From Episyrphus balteatus (taxonomy: Eukaryota > Arthropoda > Insecta > Diptera > Syrphidae): 64,000 bases of DNA. The notes beneath the pieces were generated by a model. The model did not search any database. It worked only from the letters and a program-made list of their open reading frames with translations, and was not told the DNA's origin. The stretch lies in assembly GCF_945859705.1 (NCBI RefSeq), contig NC_079137.1, positions 65,990,277 through 66,054,276 on the forward strand, given 5' to 3'. Positions 34,736-46,148 of this stretch are shown here, piece by piece. The position numbers and the translations under genes were made by a program. The number at the start of each line of letters is the position of its first letter. The stretch's first letter is position 1.

Positions 34736-35600
34736 AATCAAGGGGCACGGTAGTGCCCAGCCAAGTTCTCTAGCAACTTTGGCACTACACCCTTATTTAC
34801 AGGAAACAACTCAGGCCATTTTCGACCCCCCTCTAACTTCCACACCAAAGATGCTAGAAATTTCAAACTCGCTACATTTGTTGAGCTGGTCAAAACCAAA
34901 CACCTCACAAAATTTCAGCCTCCTACGATGAGTAGTTTCTGAGATATAGGGCTTCAAAAATAGCAAAAAGCGTAACTGACTCACTGATTCACTGACTCAC
35001 TGACTCACTGACAGATCATCAAAATTATGGAGAACTTCCCGATATCGTAGAAACTTGAAATTTTACACGGTGATAGGACTTGTGGTGTATACCACAATTC
35101 AGGGGGCGTGGCATCCGCCCATTTCCATTGAATTTTCATCAAATATTATAGAGCACTTCTGATTATTGTAGAATATTGAAATTTGGTAGAATGGTAGAGC
35201 TGGTAGTTTATACAAAGGAAAAAATTTTAAATTTGAAAATTTCAGCCAGGGGGCGTGGCAACCGCCCATTTCCGCTGAATTTTCATAAAATATTATAGAG
35301 CACTTCTGATTATCGTAGAATCTTGAAATTTGGTAGAATGGTAGAGCTGGTAGTTTATACAAAGGAAAAAATTTTAAATTTGAAAATTTCAGCCAGGGGG
35401 CGTGGCAACCGCCCATTTTCGCTGAATTTTCATAAAATATTATAGAGCACTTCTGATTATCGTAGAATCTTGAAATTTGGTAGAATGGTAGAGATGGTGT
35501 TTATACAAAGGAAAAAATTTAAAATTTGAGAATTTCAGCCAGGGGGCGTGGCAACCGCCCATTTTCACTGAATTTTCATCAAATATAGAGATTTTCAATT
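34736..35600 (+). repeat. Repeat element R2 with a 147-bp tandem array and ACTGACTC microsatellite
   Basis: It opens with a GGGCAC-GGTA-GTGCCC hairpin near 34743. At 34975-35012 an ACTGACTC-type repeat occurs, followed by GATCATCAAAATTATGGAGA. Three to four copies of a 147-bp unit then follow (AGGGGGCGTGGCAACCGCCC at 35101, 35248, 35395 and 35541). The 105-codon minus frame is a translation of this tandem unit. Confidence 0.8.
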
Positions 35601-35630
35601 CTACAGCCATACCTTGCAAAAAGTAGTGAA

Positions 35631-35974
35631 ATCACAACAAAAACATACTGTTAAAAAAAGAGCCAAGTTCTCCTATGTTGAAATTATGCTGGCACAAAAA
35701 GTACTGAGATGTAAAAGTGTACCAAGTTCTAAAGTTTGGGTTCAAATTCGTATCAATAAAATTTTGAATGTTTACTTGGCAATTTTTGAAATAACTTTAA
35801 AAATCGATAATTAAAAGAAAAATTGTCAAGAGAACAATCAAAATTTTATTGACACGAATTTTAACCCAAACTTTAGAACTTGGTACACTTTTACATCTCA
35901 GTACTTTTTGTGCCAGCATAATTTCAACATAGGAGAACTTGGCTCTTTTTCTAACAGTATGTTTTTGTTGTGAT
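35631..35974. repeat. Long hairpin: 157-bp arms, 30-bp loop
   Basis: The left arm 35631-35787 and right arm 35818-35974 are inverted copies with about 7 mismatches and no gaps, most of them near the loop. The outer edge is ATCACAACAAAAACATACTG. If transcribed it would fold into a long near-perfect duplex. It may be a palindromic MITE or a locus for hairpin-derived small RNA. No target duplication is seen. The 66-codon frame at 35614-35814 lies within it and is not supported. Confidence 0.9.
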
Positions 35975-37690
35975 ACAAATTTTCAAATAAGGTTCCGAAA
36001 AAATGAAAATTTTAGTTAAAATAGAATAAAAAAAAAGAGGGTATCCCCTAAGTCAAATTTGGTAATTACGTTACCAACCGATGCTTTTTTCAAGAAAAGA
36101 GAAGAAATTCTCTTCTAAGTCCCAAAAATCTAATGATTCGAGTAGAAAAGGTTTAAGAACATTAATATAAATATATAATTATTTTTATGGAAACCAAAAA
36201 TCAGCATTTGGTTGTTTGTTTTTTTTTTTTTTAAAGGAAACTTTGGAGATTTTAAGCCGAAATTTTTTTTTAAGCTATAAGGCTAAGATAAAGTGATATA
36301 GGTTCTGACAAAAAGATCGATCCTTTAAACTTGAATTATTGATTAAACGTGAATCAATGTAAAATTAACAATATTCCACTATTAAATCTACATGGCCCTA
36401 AATAATAAATACTTTTCATCATATTGAATTAACATTGAATCTCAAATAAGGTAATATTATTCACTGTTAAACTAAAAACGCTCATATGTATAACATGCAT
36501 TATTCTAGGTTAGGTTAGGTTTCAGCACTAAAAGTGAATATAGAACAGAATAGGCAAGTTATTTTATACCATGACATTTTTGTTAATAAATGCAAGTATT
36601 ACAATAAATTGTAAAAAAAGGTCGTGTTAACAAACAAATTTGTATTCTTGCAGTATTTATACGACCATTGTTAATTGTTTACCTCGCATTTTTCTCTAAG
36701 TGTAAGAATCTTAAAATTTATTGTTTATCGAAAGACACATATGTGTGAATGCTTACTTAAAACCAGAGGGTTGCCAAGGTCTAACGAAATTACATTTTTA
36801 AACAAATTTTACAAGTGATTAAGTAAAAATCATAGTTGTAGCGTATTTTCAGAACTTCTATACAGTACATACAATTTGTTCTATTTCATGCCTTTTGCCT
36901 CTAAATGTCATATGCATTTTAATGTTTAGTTCTATAACCATCGGACAAGCAAAACGCTTCCAATGAGAAATCAGTTGTCAAATTACGATAAGTATAATTG
37001 AACAGTTTTAACGGAACAGATGAATAAGCATTAAGCATGCATGCATCCTTTTCGGTTAACCTTTAAACGTTTGAAAATAAACTCAAAATTTAGTGTCTTT
37101 GTCAATTGTCAATCCAAAATCCCCAACCTTGCACCCAATCAATTTAAACAAAATACATACATCTATTTTAAATCGATTTCAATTATATAATGTATCCCCT
37201 TACGAGTCAAAAAAATAATATCTTCGAAAATCAAAGAAATCATAAATCAGAATTACACCATTTCTATGATTTTATCTGAGATTTTCTTTTCAAAAATTCT
37301 CAATTCTTCAAATCAGAACGACCGCACCCTCCCAAAATATTTAAACCGCTATACAATCTACAGAATGATAAAAGTAGCATCGAACAGTGTAAATAAAATA
37401 TATATAGGTAAGACTTCCTTCCAGTCGAAACAAAACGAAAAGCTTGAAATTTTCAACTTCGAAATCCTGCTGATTCTGGATTTTCTCCTCCTTGTAACTG
37501 TGTGCGCACGTCATCATATCTTGCCTTACTCTAGTTTAATGTAATTAATTTTCTATCCTTGGCAAAGAATTAAGGACCTTTTTCATCCCCGTCACCTACC
37601 TTCTCAAGGAGTCACTACTGTATTGAGCTACTGATGGTGAGCAGAGAGCAGTAAAAAAGGATCCCCCATTGCATCGTCATAAATATTAAT
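35975..37690. other. Non-coding spacer
   Basis: A three-unit GGTTA run occurs near 36508. The 92-codon frame at 37266-37544 has no domain. No gene is supported. Confidence 0.45.
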
Positions 37691-38315
37691 AACAAAAGTA
37701 TCTACGAGCAGTTCCGATTCTTATGATGCAACAGCAAAAAAGGATATACAAAAAAACAAAAGAATTCGACTTCGTCGTCTTCGTTCCGCTCCAAGAAAAG
37801 ATTTCCACAGAAATTTCCTTCGTTCATTCTTCTGCTATCGAAGTTGGAAAATTATCTAGTTTGATTTTGTTTTTTTTTTTGTTTCTTGCACCATCAGAAA
37901 ACAGAGAGATACTTCTTGAATCTTGACACACATAGCTATCAGCTATCACACAGAGCCATGGTCGTCGTTCTTTTTCTTCGGCTCCAAGGGATATCCGTTT
38001 TATTGCCCCCCCCGCGTCCGCCATTTGTAATTCCGCATCATCGGCGAGTCGATAGTCGCTGATTGCTGTGGCGTTATCGGAATTTTTGATTGCGATTTTA
38101 ATTCAATTGCCTTGGATCCGCGCGAACCACAACCACCCGCAATATCATCATCATTTGCGGCATTTGGAGATTTACTAATGGACATCGGACGGAGATGATG
38201 GAGAGATGCCAGGCAGCTGCTGCTCGAATATTTTCTAGAAATTCAGATGTGTGTGTGGTTGAATGGCGGACGATGATTTCAATGATGATGATGGTGGGAT
38301 AGGTCATGTGGCACT
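37691..38315. promoter_or_regulatory. GC-richer, regulatory-looking island
   Basis: Composition shifts sharply from the surroundings, with CpG-bearing words (CGGCGAGTCGATAGTCGCTG near 38043), a GCCATTTG word near 38020, a C9 run near 38007 and ATGATG repeats. No splice-bounded exon is convincing. It could be an enhancer or a non-coding 5' exon; this is inference. Confidence 0.35.
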
Positions 38316-39428
38316 GTGGCGTCGATTTTTATGTAGTTAACTTAGATTTTGATTTTTTTTTTTTTTTTTTCTGAAAAAAAAAACAATTCCGATGAGGGAA
38401 TGTTTTTGAAGAAAATCTTTTCCAGACGAACAACGACTGGAATTGTAAACAAGTCAAGAAAGTGCTATGATATTTTGGAAATAATAAAAAAAATAGTGTG
38501 TCTGGAGACATTGAATAGGCGCCCTTGGCTCATTAATCGTTTTATGGTTGATGTGATTTCTTGGGGTAGGATTTTTTTGTAGGTATTATGGGACAATGAC
38601 CTTGTTTTAAATGTCAGAACTAAAAATATCGAAAGGAACAGATAAGAAGATTTGAAAATAATTCATTGTATTATTTATTGTCACAATGGGACTAGTAGAC
38701 AAAAGTTCGTTGACCAACAACTCTGATGTAATGAGACATTTTGGAAAGACCGAATATACCAAGAGCCCAAAGTTTAAAAAAATTAGTAGTTTCGGATAGG
38801 TATTTCGATTGTTTGTATGAGATATGCAATTTTTCTAGATCCTAGTAGCCCCAATTAGAAGTTAAAATGTATAACAATGCAGTTTTCTTTTTTAAATAAG
38901 GACACAAAAAGATTGTTAGTACACTACACGCAAATACAACATTAAGGGCCCAACAAAAATTGAAATTTTCCTTAGATTTTTCAATAAGGTAACTTTATTT
39001 TCCTTTAAAATAGTCGTAATGGAATTAAAAAAAAAAATTTCAAGCAACGTGTTTCGTTCAATCCTAATGAATACAGAAAAAATGTTTTTCAAAATATTTC
39101 TCCTTCTTTTGTTTTGTTATACGAACTTCGAAAAAACTTTTCCAGCTTGGCAAAGTAAGAAAAAAATAAAAATTTGTTTGTTTTTTTTTTTTAATTTTTT
39201 AATGATCTGGTGCTTGTTCTATTTCGCTACAGAATCTACAAGTTGCACTATTTTTTGGGCTCTAAATATTTAGGTGCCTTCTTAGTTTGCAGTGGCCCGT
39301 GAGGAGACCAGTTGTTCCTACTTAGACTGATACATGATTTGAAACGCTCTTGGCTCTTGCTTGTAGTTCCCGAGAAGCATTCACGCTTGTCTCAGTTTTG
39401 GTAGTTCTGTCCAATTTTTTTCTCTCCT
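38316..39428. other. Non-coding spacer
   Basis: AT-rich with long poly-T near 38350. No feature recognised. Confidence 0.45.
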
Positions 39429-39551
39429 GGGGTCTAACTACGGCATACGTACGTTAACGTATTGACGCTTTATGTCTCTATCATTTTCTTTTGATTAAAT
39501 AGAGAGAGCAATAGTCAAAACGTTAACGAACGTATGCCGTAGTTCGACCCC
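39429..39551. mobile_element. 123-bp MITE with near-palindromic ends
   Basis: The left end GGGGTCTAACTACGGCATAC and the complement of the right end GGGGTCGAACTACGGCATAC continue inward (GTWCGTTAACGTWTTGAC) for about 36 bp with three mismatches. The centre is 40-50 bases. No clear target duplication is seen. Confidence 0.8.
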
Positions 39552-41700
39552 TGGTCTAGTTTTATTTTATTTCTAATAACATTTTCTCCTATTCCGCAAT
39601 ACGGTTTGTTTGTTTTTGTTCTAGAATTAAAAATTTTTCTCCTAGCCAAAAAAAAAGAACCGGAAAAATTTCGAAAACTTTTTTTCCGGTTGCTTCATAA
39701 GATCTCAAAATTAAAAAGTTCAAGCTTTAAAATCCATCTTTAAAACCCCTAAAAAAATTGAATTTTTTTTATCTCTTAATTTTTTGCACTTGTTTCGTTG
39801 AAGATATGTCTTCAACCAGCAACCACTACGGAATACCAGATTTTTTGCAATAAGAAGAAACTCATATGCAGAGCAACGCAGAATTTTAAACTTCCCAGTT
39901 GATCTGGTCAATTTTGACTATGGCCTGTTATTGAGGCGAAAGTACAAAGCAAGAGCCGACCTCCGGGAAGGTAGGATATTCAGTCAGGTTCCTGGGATGT
40001 CTAACACTGAAGTCGAAAAAAACTTTTAAAAAAATAATAAGTTAGCAAAAATAGCCACAAGACGAATTTGCAGAATAGGATGCAAGTAACTTAGAAATTG
40101 ACGTAGCTGGACTCTTTAAAGTTAGTTTTTAAAGGTGCACTAAAAAAACAAGATGAATCTAAGACCCCAAAAGGCAGATGCAACTACTTTGCAAGAAGTA
40201 ATCTTTGCAGTAGTCTGCAAGGGATAAAGAAAAATTTTCGCAGAACTTACGAACAGCGTGAAATGAACTTACCAGTACCAAAATTATGTTCTGCAACTTC
40301 ATGCAACATTTCAATAATATAAATCCAAATATGACGTCAAGAACATCATCGAATTATTGGACTGAAGTCGCCATATTCTCATACCTATTGAATGTCACCA
40401 AAAAGCAACAACTGCAAGCGACAACGCAGAAGCATTTGCAACTAATTTTTAGTAAAAGTTGATACCATAAATACCATCTGCAGACCCTATCTTTCTAGAT
40501 TAAGTAGTCAGAGCAACCCAAGGGCCACTCGAACATAAAGAACTCACTTACACCGGAAAGTGTATTCAACTTAGTCGTAGAATGTAGAGGCTCTTCCTCA
40601 GAGAGTAACGTTCTTCTAAAACACCATCTTCAAATACTAGATAGCTGAACAAATTGAACAGTTCCTATGAAAGATTCAAAAAGAGCTAATACTCAGGAAG
40701 TCTTACACTTATAAAAATATCATCCCAGATATTATATTTGGTTTTGAAAAGCAGCATTCTACTCTCAATTCACTTTTGATTTGGTTTTTCAGGGTATCAC
40801 CTCTGCCTTGACCTCCATCAAGTCTCCATCGCATATTTTGTGGTTAAGATTTCGTGATGAAGTATTTACTGGCAGTGCTACTGGTACATTATAACAAAAT
40901 AATCTTATGACTTTCGCTTTTTTTGAGATTCATTCTCAATTAATTGTAACTTCAAAGAGCCTATGACAACTGCACATGTAAGACGCTTCTAATAATACCT
41001 AGTTTGTCAAATAAGGATGTGTAGTTTGGAAGTTATGGTGGAACAACTGAACTGTTTTCGAAAAGAACATTCTTTTCTTAGGGGAACACTGAAAATGCAA
41101 TGGGAATGTAGATATAGCTGACTCAGAAGCTTCGAGTGTCACAAAACAGCTTATTTTTGTGCTGTTTCTACAAACAAATTTATGACTAATAAAATCAACA
41201 CTCTTATGTCTTATCAAATTCATCTGATACAAGAAATCAAAATTTAATATCTAATCTTCTACCTCAAGGCTTCTTCAAAAGTTCCCAACCACTTAAGTTA
41301 CACTTGTCACCACCCAGAGTTGTTGATCATAATTCATTTCGATACTCATCTTTTTTAACCTTAAAAACCCTTATCTTTTCAACTGAAAACACAAAGCTGT
41401 TAAGTGCCTAATCTCTTTAAAAACAGTTTCTATTATCTCTAGACTTCAAAAAAGAACGTTTATTTTCCATCAAGCTCAGAGTGCATATTTTTCTATATTT
41501 CTCTTTTTTTATTTAAATTTAAATTCACCTTCACTTCATGCAATTGCATAATCGCAAATATCGCAAAATAACATAACAAGGCTTCTTGCAAATATTATTG
41601 CCCTCAATCCCCGCCATTATAATAGGCAAACAAATGATTAACCATGCTTCAACACACCAACAAACCAGCACCTCTCTCTTCTTCGCATGAGAATCAATTT
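39552..41700. other. Non-coding; possible ancient decayed element at 39800-40700
   Basis: Between 39800 and 40700 the DNA is less AT-biased and less homopolymeric than its surroundings, but every frame is broken by stops. It may be an old pseudogene or retroelement; I cannot name a family. Confidence 0.3.
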
Positions 41701-42640
41701 TAATGTTGTTTGTAGATGAGCTCAGGCATCATCATGCACCAGCAGAAGCACGGCCTCTTCTTTGTTTCGCGTTCCCATCAGAGCTTCTGGCTTATAGCTA
41801 CTGTAGCAGCAGAGATTTGCAATTTGCATATATGCGCGCGCAAGCGCAACACACTGCGCATACAGTTAGATAGAGTATCACTGTCAGATGTGCGCATATC
41901 CGGCGATTTGTGGATTACAAGCGCGCTTACACATTGGCATGTCCACCAGCTCTGTCCAATGTCCATAGCCAAGATAGCTGATGCCAGAGAGTGCCAGAGT
42001 CACAAACCAATGACAATAATTAATAATCGCAATTGGAATCGATTAATTCTTTTTCCTTTTTTCCGTCTTCTCGCTCGCTCTATCTCTCTCTCTTTTTATG
42101 GTCATTCATGGAGTTATTGCTAGCGCAGCTCCATCTATGGGAATGCGCAATTCACATGCGCTCTTTGTATGGTGCACTGTGCACAGGGCTTAATCGGTTT
42201 GGCCTAATCTTAGCGGACATGACGCGACATGGTTTTACTAACCACTCTGTGGACGGACGCGCGATCATAGAGACGCAAGTTATGAGACAAAGTTGTGCGG
42301 TGCGCACTCAGGTGCGCATTTGGTTGTCACCTGGTTATTGGACCCCCTCACTCCACCGCAGATATATAAATTCATGCATGCATGCCTTGAGATTCATGCG
42401 CTACTACGCTTCTGGCTTTAGTCTTGGAGCTGGTTATTTATGATTTTACAGGAGTTTCGCGTGTTCTGTGTGCGCGAGTGTGAGCTGTGAGCGCTACGAC
42501 GGGAAGAGGTGATTATTCGTAGTTCGAGTGTTTTTTTGTTGTTGGGCTGGTTTGTTGCTTATTATGCCGGAGCAAAAGATTGGACGGTTCTGCTGACCAT
42601 ATGTGTAGAAATTGACATGCGACATGATTGTTCTTCGAAT
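41701..42640 (+). promoter_or_regulatory. GC-richer island with many TGCGC words and a TATA box
   Basis: Perfect TGCGCA palindromes lie at 41855, 41891, 42144, 42301 and 42313, with further GCGC words between 41833 and 42490. AT-rich homeodomain-type words (AATTAATAATCGCAATTGG, ATCGATTAATT) lie near 42018-42050. TATATAAA at 42363-42370 is followed by a CpG-bearing leader-like stretch to about 42520. This looks like a promoter with a 5' leader on the plus strand. Frames of 135 and 136 codons here have no domain and overlap each other, so they are not called. Confidence 0.45.
42363..42370 (+). promoter_or_regulatory. Candidate TATA box
   Basis: TATATAAA within the GC-richer island; a start of transcription would be expected around 42390-42400. 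No coding exon is identified downstream within the window. Confidence 0.4.
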
Positions 42641-42754
42641 GCCACACACACAACAGTGACGACGAACGACGACGACAACGTAGCGACACTTGGTGGTGGC
42701 ATGGAATCATTCAAAAGTATCTTTTCGGACAAGGACGTAGGCATATTTAATGTA

Positions 42755-42770
42755 GGGGGGGGGGGGGGGG
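42755..42770 (+). repeat. Poly-G run of 16
   Basis: Sixteen consecutive G in an otherwise AT-rich window. Its length may be uncertain in the assembly. Confidence 0.9.
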
Positions 42771-43434
42771 TAGTTGGAAAAGCAGAAAAAAAACTTTGTC
42801 CTTTCGACAGATTAAATACAAATTGAAAAAAGTTTTAGGACATTCTAAATTATGTAGGTAAAAGGCACTTGTCTTCTTACTGCAAAATAAAAATGCCCCT
42901 TCTTTTTAATTTTAGATAAATGCCAAACGGCCCTGGATCTTTTTTTCAGAATTGGATTTCTATTTTTACTTTCATCAACGTGTTAAGAAAATCGAAGCTT
43001 CATGGGATCAGTTTTTAAAATTGTCAAAACATTGATAAAAAATTAAGTTTGACTACGGCCCTGTCTTCATGTGATTTCAAAGAGTAAATTGATGAAGAAT
43101 GTTGCACTTGCGTCAGGTGTTTCGTTAGGAAAATTGAATGAGGTTTAAAAAGAATATGTTGCTTGTCACTAGTTATAGTGCGGTAAGCAGGAAATTTTTG
43201 TGGTTACAAGAGAAGTTTGACACTTTCCGGTCAGCAAAATGCGAAATTTCGCAATTATACCTACTTCCATAAAAAAAAACCTTTGTTGTTGTATTATTTT
43301 TTGTTAGAAAAAAATGACCTGTAATTAAAAAAATACATAGTTACCTTTTATGTTAGAAGAATTAAAATTGAACTGTAGACACAAATTTTGTACGGCTGGT
43401 TATCGAATTTTACTGCATTAAGAGTCTTTTTTTC
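42771..43434. other. AT-rich spacer
   Basis: No feature recognised. Confidence 0.4.
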
Positions 43435-43700
43435 ATAGGGTCAAATTAGTTGTAAGTAAAAAATATAACACCCTCATGAAAGTTGGCAAAAATATTACAA
43501 TTGTACCAACAAAAATGATAGATCAAAATAGTCCATACAAATATTTGAGGCAAGTGTATTTTTTTAAGAAAGGGGGAGAAGAGAATTTTGCTTCACCTAA
43601 GCTGCACAAAATGTTGCACCCTCAAAAAATTTTTATTTGTTTTTTTTTACGTTTTGGCTTCGCAGCTCAAAAAGCTTTTTTTATGACTTTTGGCAACCGC
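43435..43700 (+). repeat. Single diverged unit related to the 54.7-55.3 kb repeat
   Basis: ATGAAAGTTGGCAAAAATAT, then a CATACAAATATTTGAGG phrase and a GTGTATTTTTTT run, parallel the units near 54710-54800. The 75-codon frame is a translation of this unit. Confidence 0.5.
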
Positions 43701-44498
43701 TAGACTAATCCTATTCAAACAAAACAAAAAACAAAAAATACTCTTGACAAAATCCAAAAAAAAAATAGGATACAATTTTTGTATTCGAGGCACACTAAAA
43801 CACCTTATTTTAACCGATATGCTCTTAAATCTTAAAAATGTCCCGTTATCTATAAAAAAAAGTCGCTAAGAAACACAAAAACCTATTTTTATTCGTAAAT
43901 TTATTAATCTTCTTCCCTACAGAAAATGCGGCAACTTTAAACAATAATGATGGAGCATTATGTAAAAGTTGTAAGAAAATCAATTAATTTTCAAAGTATC
44001 CGCTTTTCCGTGGCAAATTAAAAAAAAATTATTTGTTGCATATTTCCATTAATTTTTTTTTTTTTTTATTTTAGGCAAATGAAAAATATTTGCAATAAAA
44101 AAAAAATATTTTTTCCAAGTAAAAACGTTTTGCATAAAAAAAAAATATTATTTTTTATTGCAATTAAAAGCTATTTGCTAGTAAAAAAAAAACTATTGCA
44201 AATAAAAAATTTCTACTTTGAAAAATGTGTACATTTTTTTTTTTTTATTTCATACAATTAAGGCTATTTGGCCTCCTTCCACTATAAGATTGAGGCTCAT
44301 TACAGGTATAAGGCCAACTGCTCAAAATTGTCAGAAATTCGATGAATACAAAAAAATGCACCCATTCTGCATTGAATTTTGTTGCAATGCATTACATTTT
44401 TTATTTGCAATAATGTTTTTTTTTTTTAATTAGCAAAACATTTTTATTTGAAATAAACATTTTATTTTCAATACAAAAACGGCTAGAACGATTTTGTA
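43701..44498. repeat. A-rich element family A1, copy 2 (about 43970-44460)
   Basis: Alternating A and T runs with TTGCAAATAAAAAATT-like phrases. The segment AAATTGTCAGAAATTCGATG then TGCAC parallels copy 1 at 32.26 kb. The first 270 bases show nothing specific. Confidence 0.5.
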
Positions 44499-45505
44499 AA
44501 AAAATAAATTGCACGACTGGGGTCGCACGTACTTGCTCTTATGGTAAAAGTTACTCTAATGTTAAGCTTTTCATTGAACAAAATAAGGTATATGATATTT
44601 ACACGGAATTTCATGAGTGAAAAAAAAAATAAAATCTTTTTTTATAAATAATTAAATACCGTTTTAAATGATCTTTTACAAAAAAATAAGTATGCCATTT
44701 TATTTCTTGTATAAAAAGGAATTTTAAGAAAAATAATTTTTTATATATAAAAATTTTCTAACATTTTTCAAAAAAAAAGCTGGAATGCCATTTTGAAGAA
44801 ATAAATAATTTACACATAAAAACGGAATTTCAAAATTTTTTACCAACCCGTTTCCAAACAATTGATTTTTCAAGAAAAAAAAATTTGAAATTGTTTTTAA
44901 AAATTCAAAAATGTGTTTTTTGAAAAATTTAAAATTTTTTTAAATAACGATAGTTTAAAAGTTTCTGTACAAAAATGTTGGTCGAAATATGTTTTGTCGT
45001 TTACGAGAAATTCATAAATCAAAAAAACCATTCTATGGCAGGTACCGTTAATAATGGTTCAAAAAATATTTTTTTTTTATTTCCAAAGGAAGCTTTTATC
45101 TGTTACACTACACACAAAAATTTTAGTCAAAATCTTTAGAGCCGTTTTTGAAAAAAATTAACTTTTCTATGTCCGTTATATGAAACGTACCGTTAGTTTT
45201 GGTCCTAAAAAAAAATTTCATTTTGTCCTCTAGGGAATCACCCAAAACTGTTAAGTACCATGTTTGAAGGAAATCGCTCCATTAGTTTAGGTGGTAGCTC
45301 GAGGTACACACAGACAGACAGACAGACAGACAGACAGACGGAGAGACAGACAGACAGACAGACGGAGAGACAGAATTGCCGGACCCACTTTTTTGGCATT
45401 CTCCATCATCGTAATGTCATGTAAAATTGTTATCTCGAGTTCGATTTTTTTTACGAATCCTAAACTTGCCCTATAGTAGGTACCTATATCGCAAGTAAAA
45501 ATCTT
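44499..45505 (-). mobile_element. Family G1 element, minus strand
   Basis: The tail is at about 44510 (complement of GTGCGACCCCAGTCGTGCAA) and the core (CAGA)n with CGGAGAGA interruptions is at 45310-45373. The head is near 45496 (GCAAGT, complement of ACTTGCGATATAGGTACCTA). The head hairpin is intact. It meets a plus-strand partial copy head-to-head. Confidence 0.7.
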
Positions 45506-46148
45506 ATGTTAGTTTAAATAGAGATGGTATTTTTTAATGAAATTTTTTTTTTTTCGAAAATCATTATTTACGGTAGGTATCTGATTTTCTCCTAAACTAA
45601 TAATTAGATTTCAACAATTTTTTGTATGTTAAAGCACTTATACTATTTACATATAAATTTAAAATAAAATTAAAAAAAAAATACATTTTTGGATTTAAAA
45701 AATAAAAACAATTTTTTTTTGAAAAATCCAATTTTCAAAAATGGGACATTGAATTTTTTTGAAATGTTGGTTTTAGATGTTGATTAGTGATTTCTACAAC
45801 ATATTATATATGTACCTATCAAATTTATTTCAATTTTTTTTTTTTTAATTATTTATAAAACTAATGATTTTGAATTTTTTTTTCTAAAAATACAAATCTT
45901 AATAAAACAAATGAAATTTTATACTTTTATACTTTATATACCTCAATTTGATTTCAAATGTTGTTTTATTCCTTTGAAAAACTATTTTTGCGTGTTTTTT
46001 TTATTAATTTTTTGTTTTGTTTTTATAATATATACTTACGATAATTAGGTACATTTTCTAAATCTTTATATAAAAAAGTACTACAAATTCTAGCAACTTG
46101 AACCCTTAGAGCAAGTTCGTGCGTCCCTGTCATGCATTTTATTTTTAA
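45506..46148 (+). mobile_element. Family G1 partial copy, plus strand (lacks head and core)
   Basis: It begins at ATGTTAGTTT, equivalent to position 29851 of the full copy, and runs through TTGATTAGTGATTTCTACAA to the tail GAGCAAGTTCGTGCGTCCCT plus GTCATGCATTTTATTTTT near 46145. Confidence 0.65.

Noticed and set aside
35099..35416. 105-codon minus-strand frame with repeated MGGCHAPW-type text
   Set aside because: It is the translation of the 147-bp tandem repeat.
34975..35600. CRISPR-like spaced repeats
   Set aside because: The repeats are contiguous tandem units without unique spacers, in a eukaryotic context.
36505..36520. Telomere-like TTAGG run (GGTTAGGTTAGG)
   Set aside because: Only about two or three units, far too short for an interstitial telomere array, and expected by chance.
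41716..42443. Two overlapping frames of 135 and 136 codons
   Set aside because: They overlap in different frames, have no domain, and lie in a GC-raised island where stops are rarer; the island fits regulatory DNA better.
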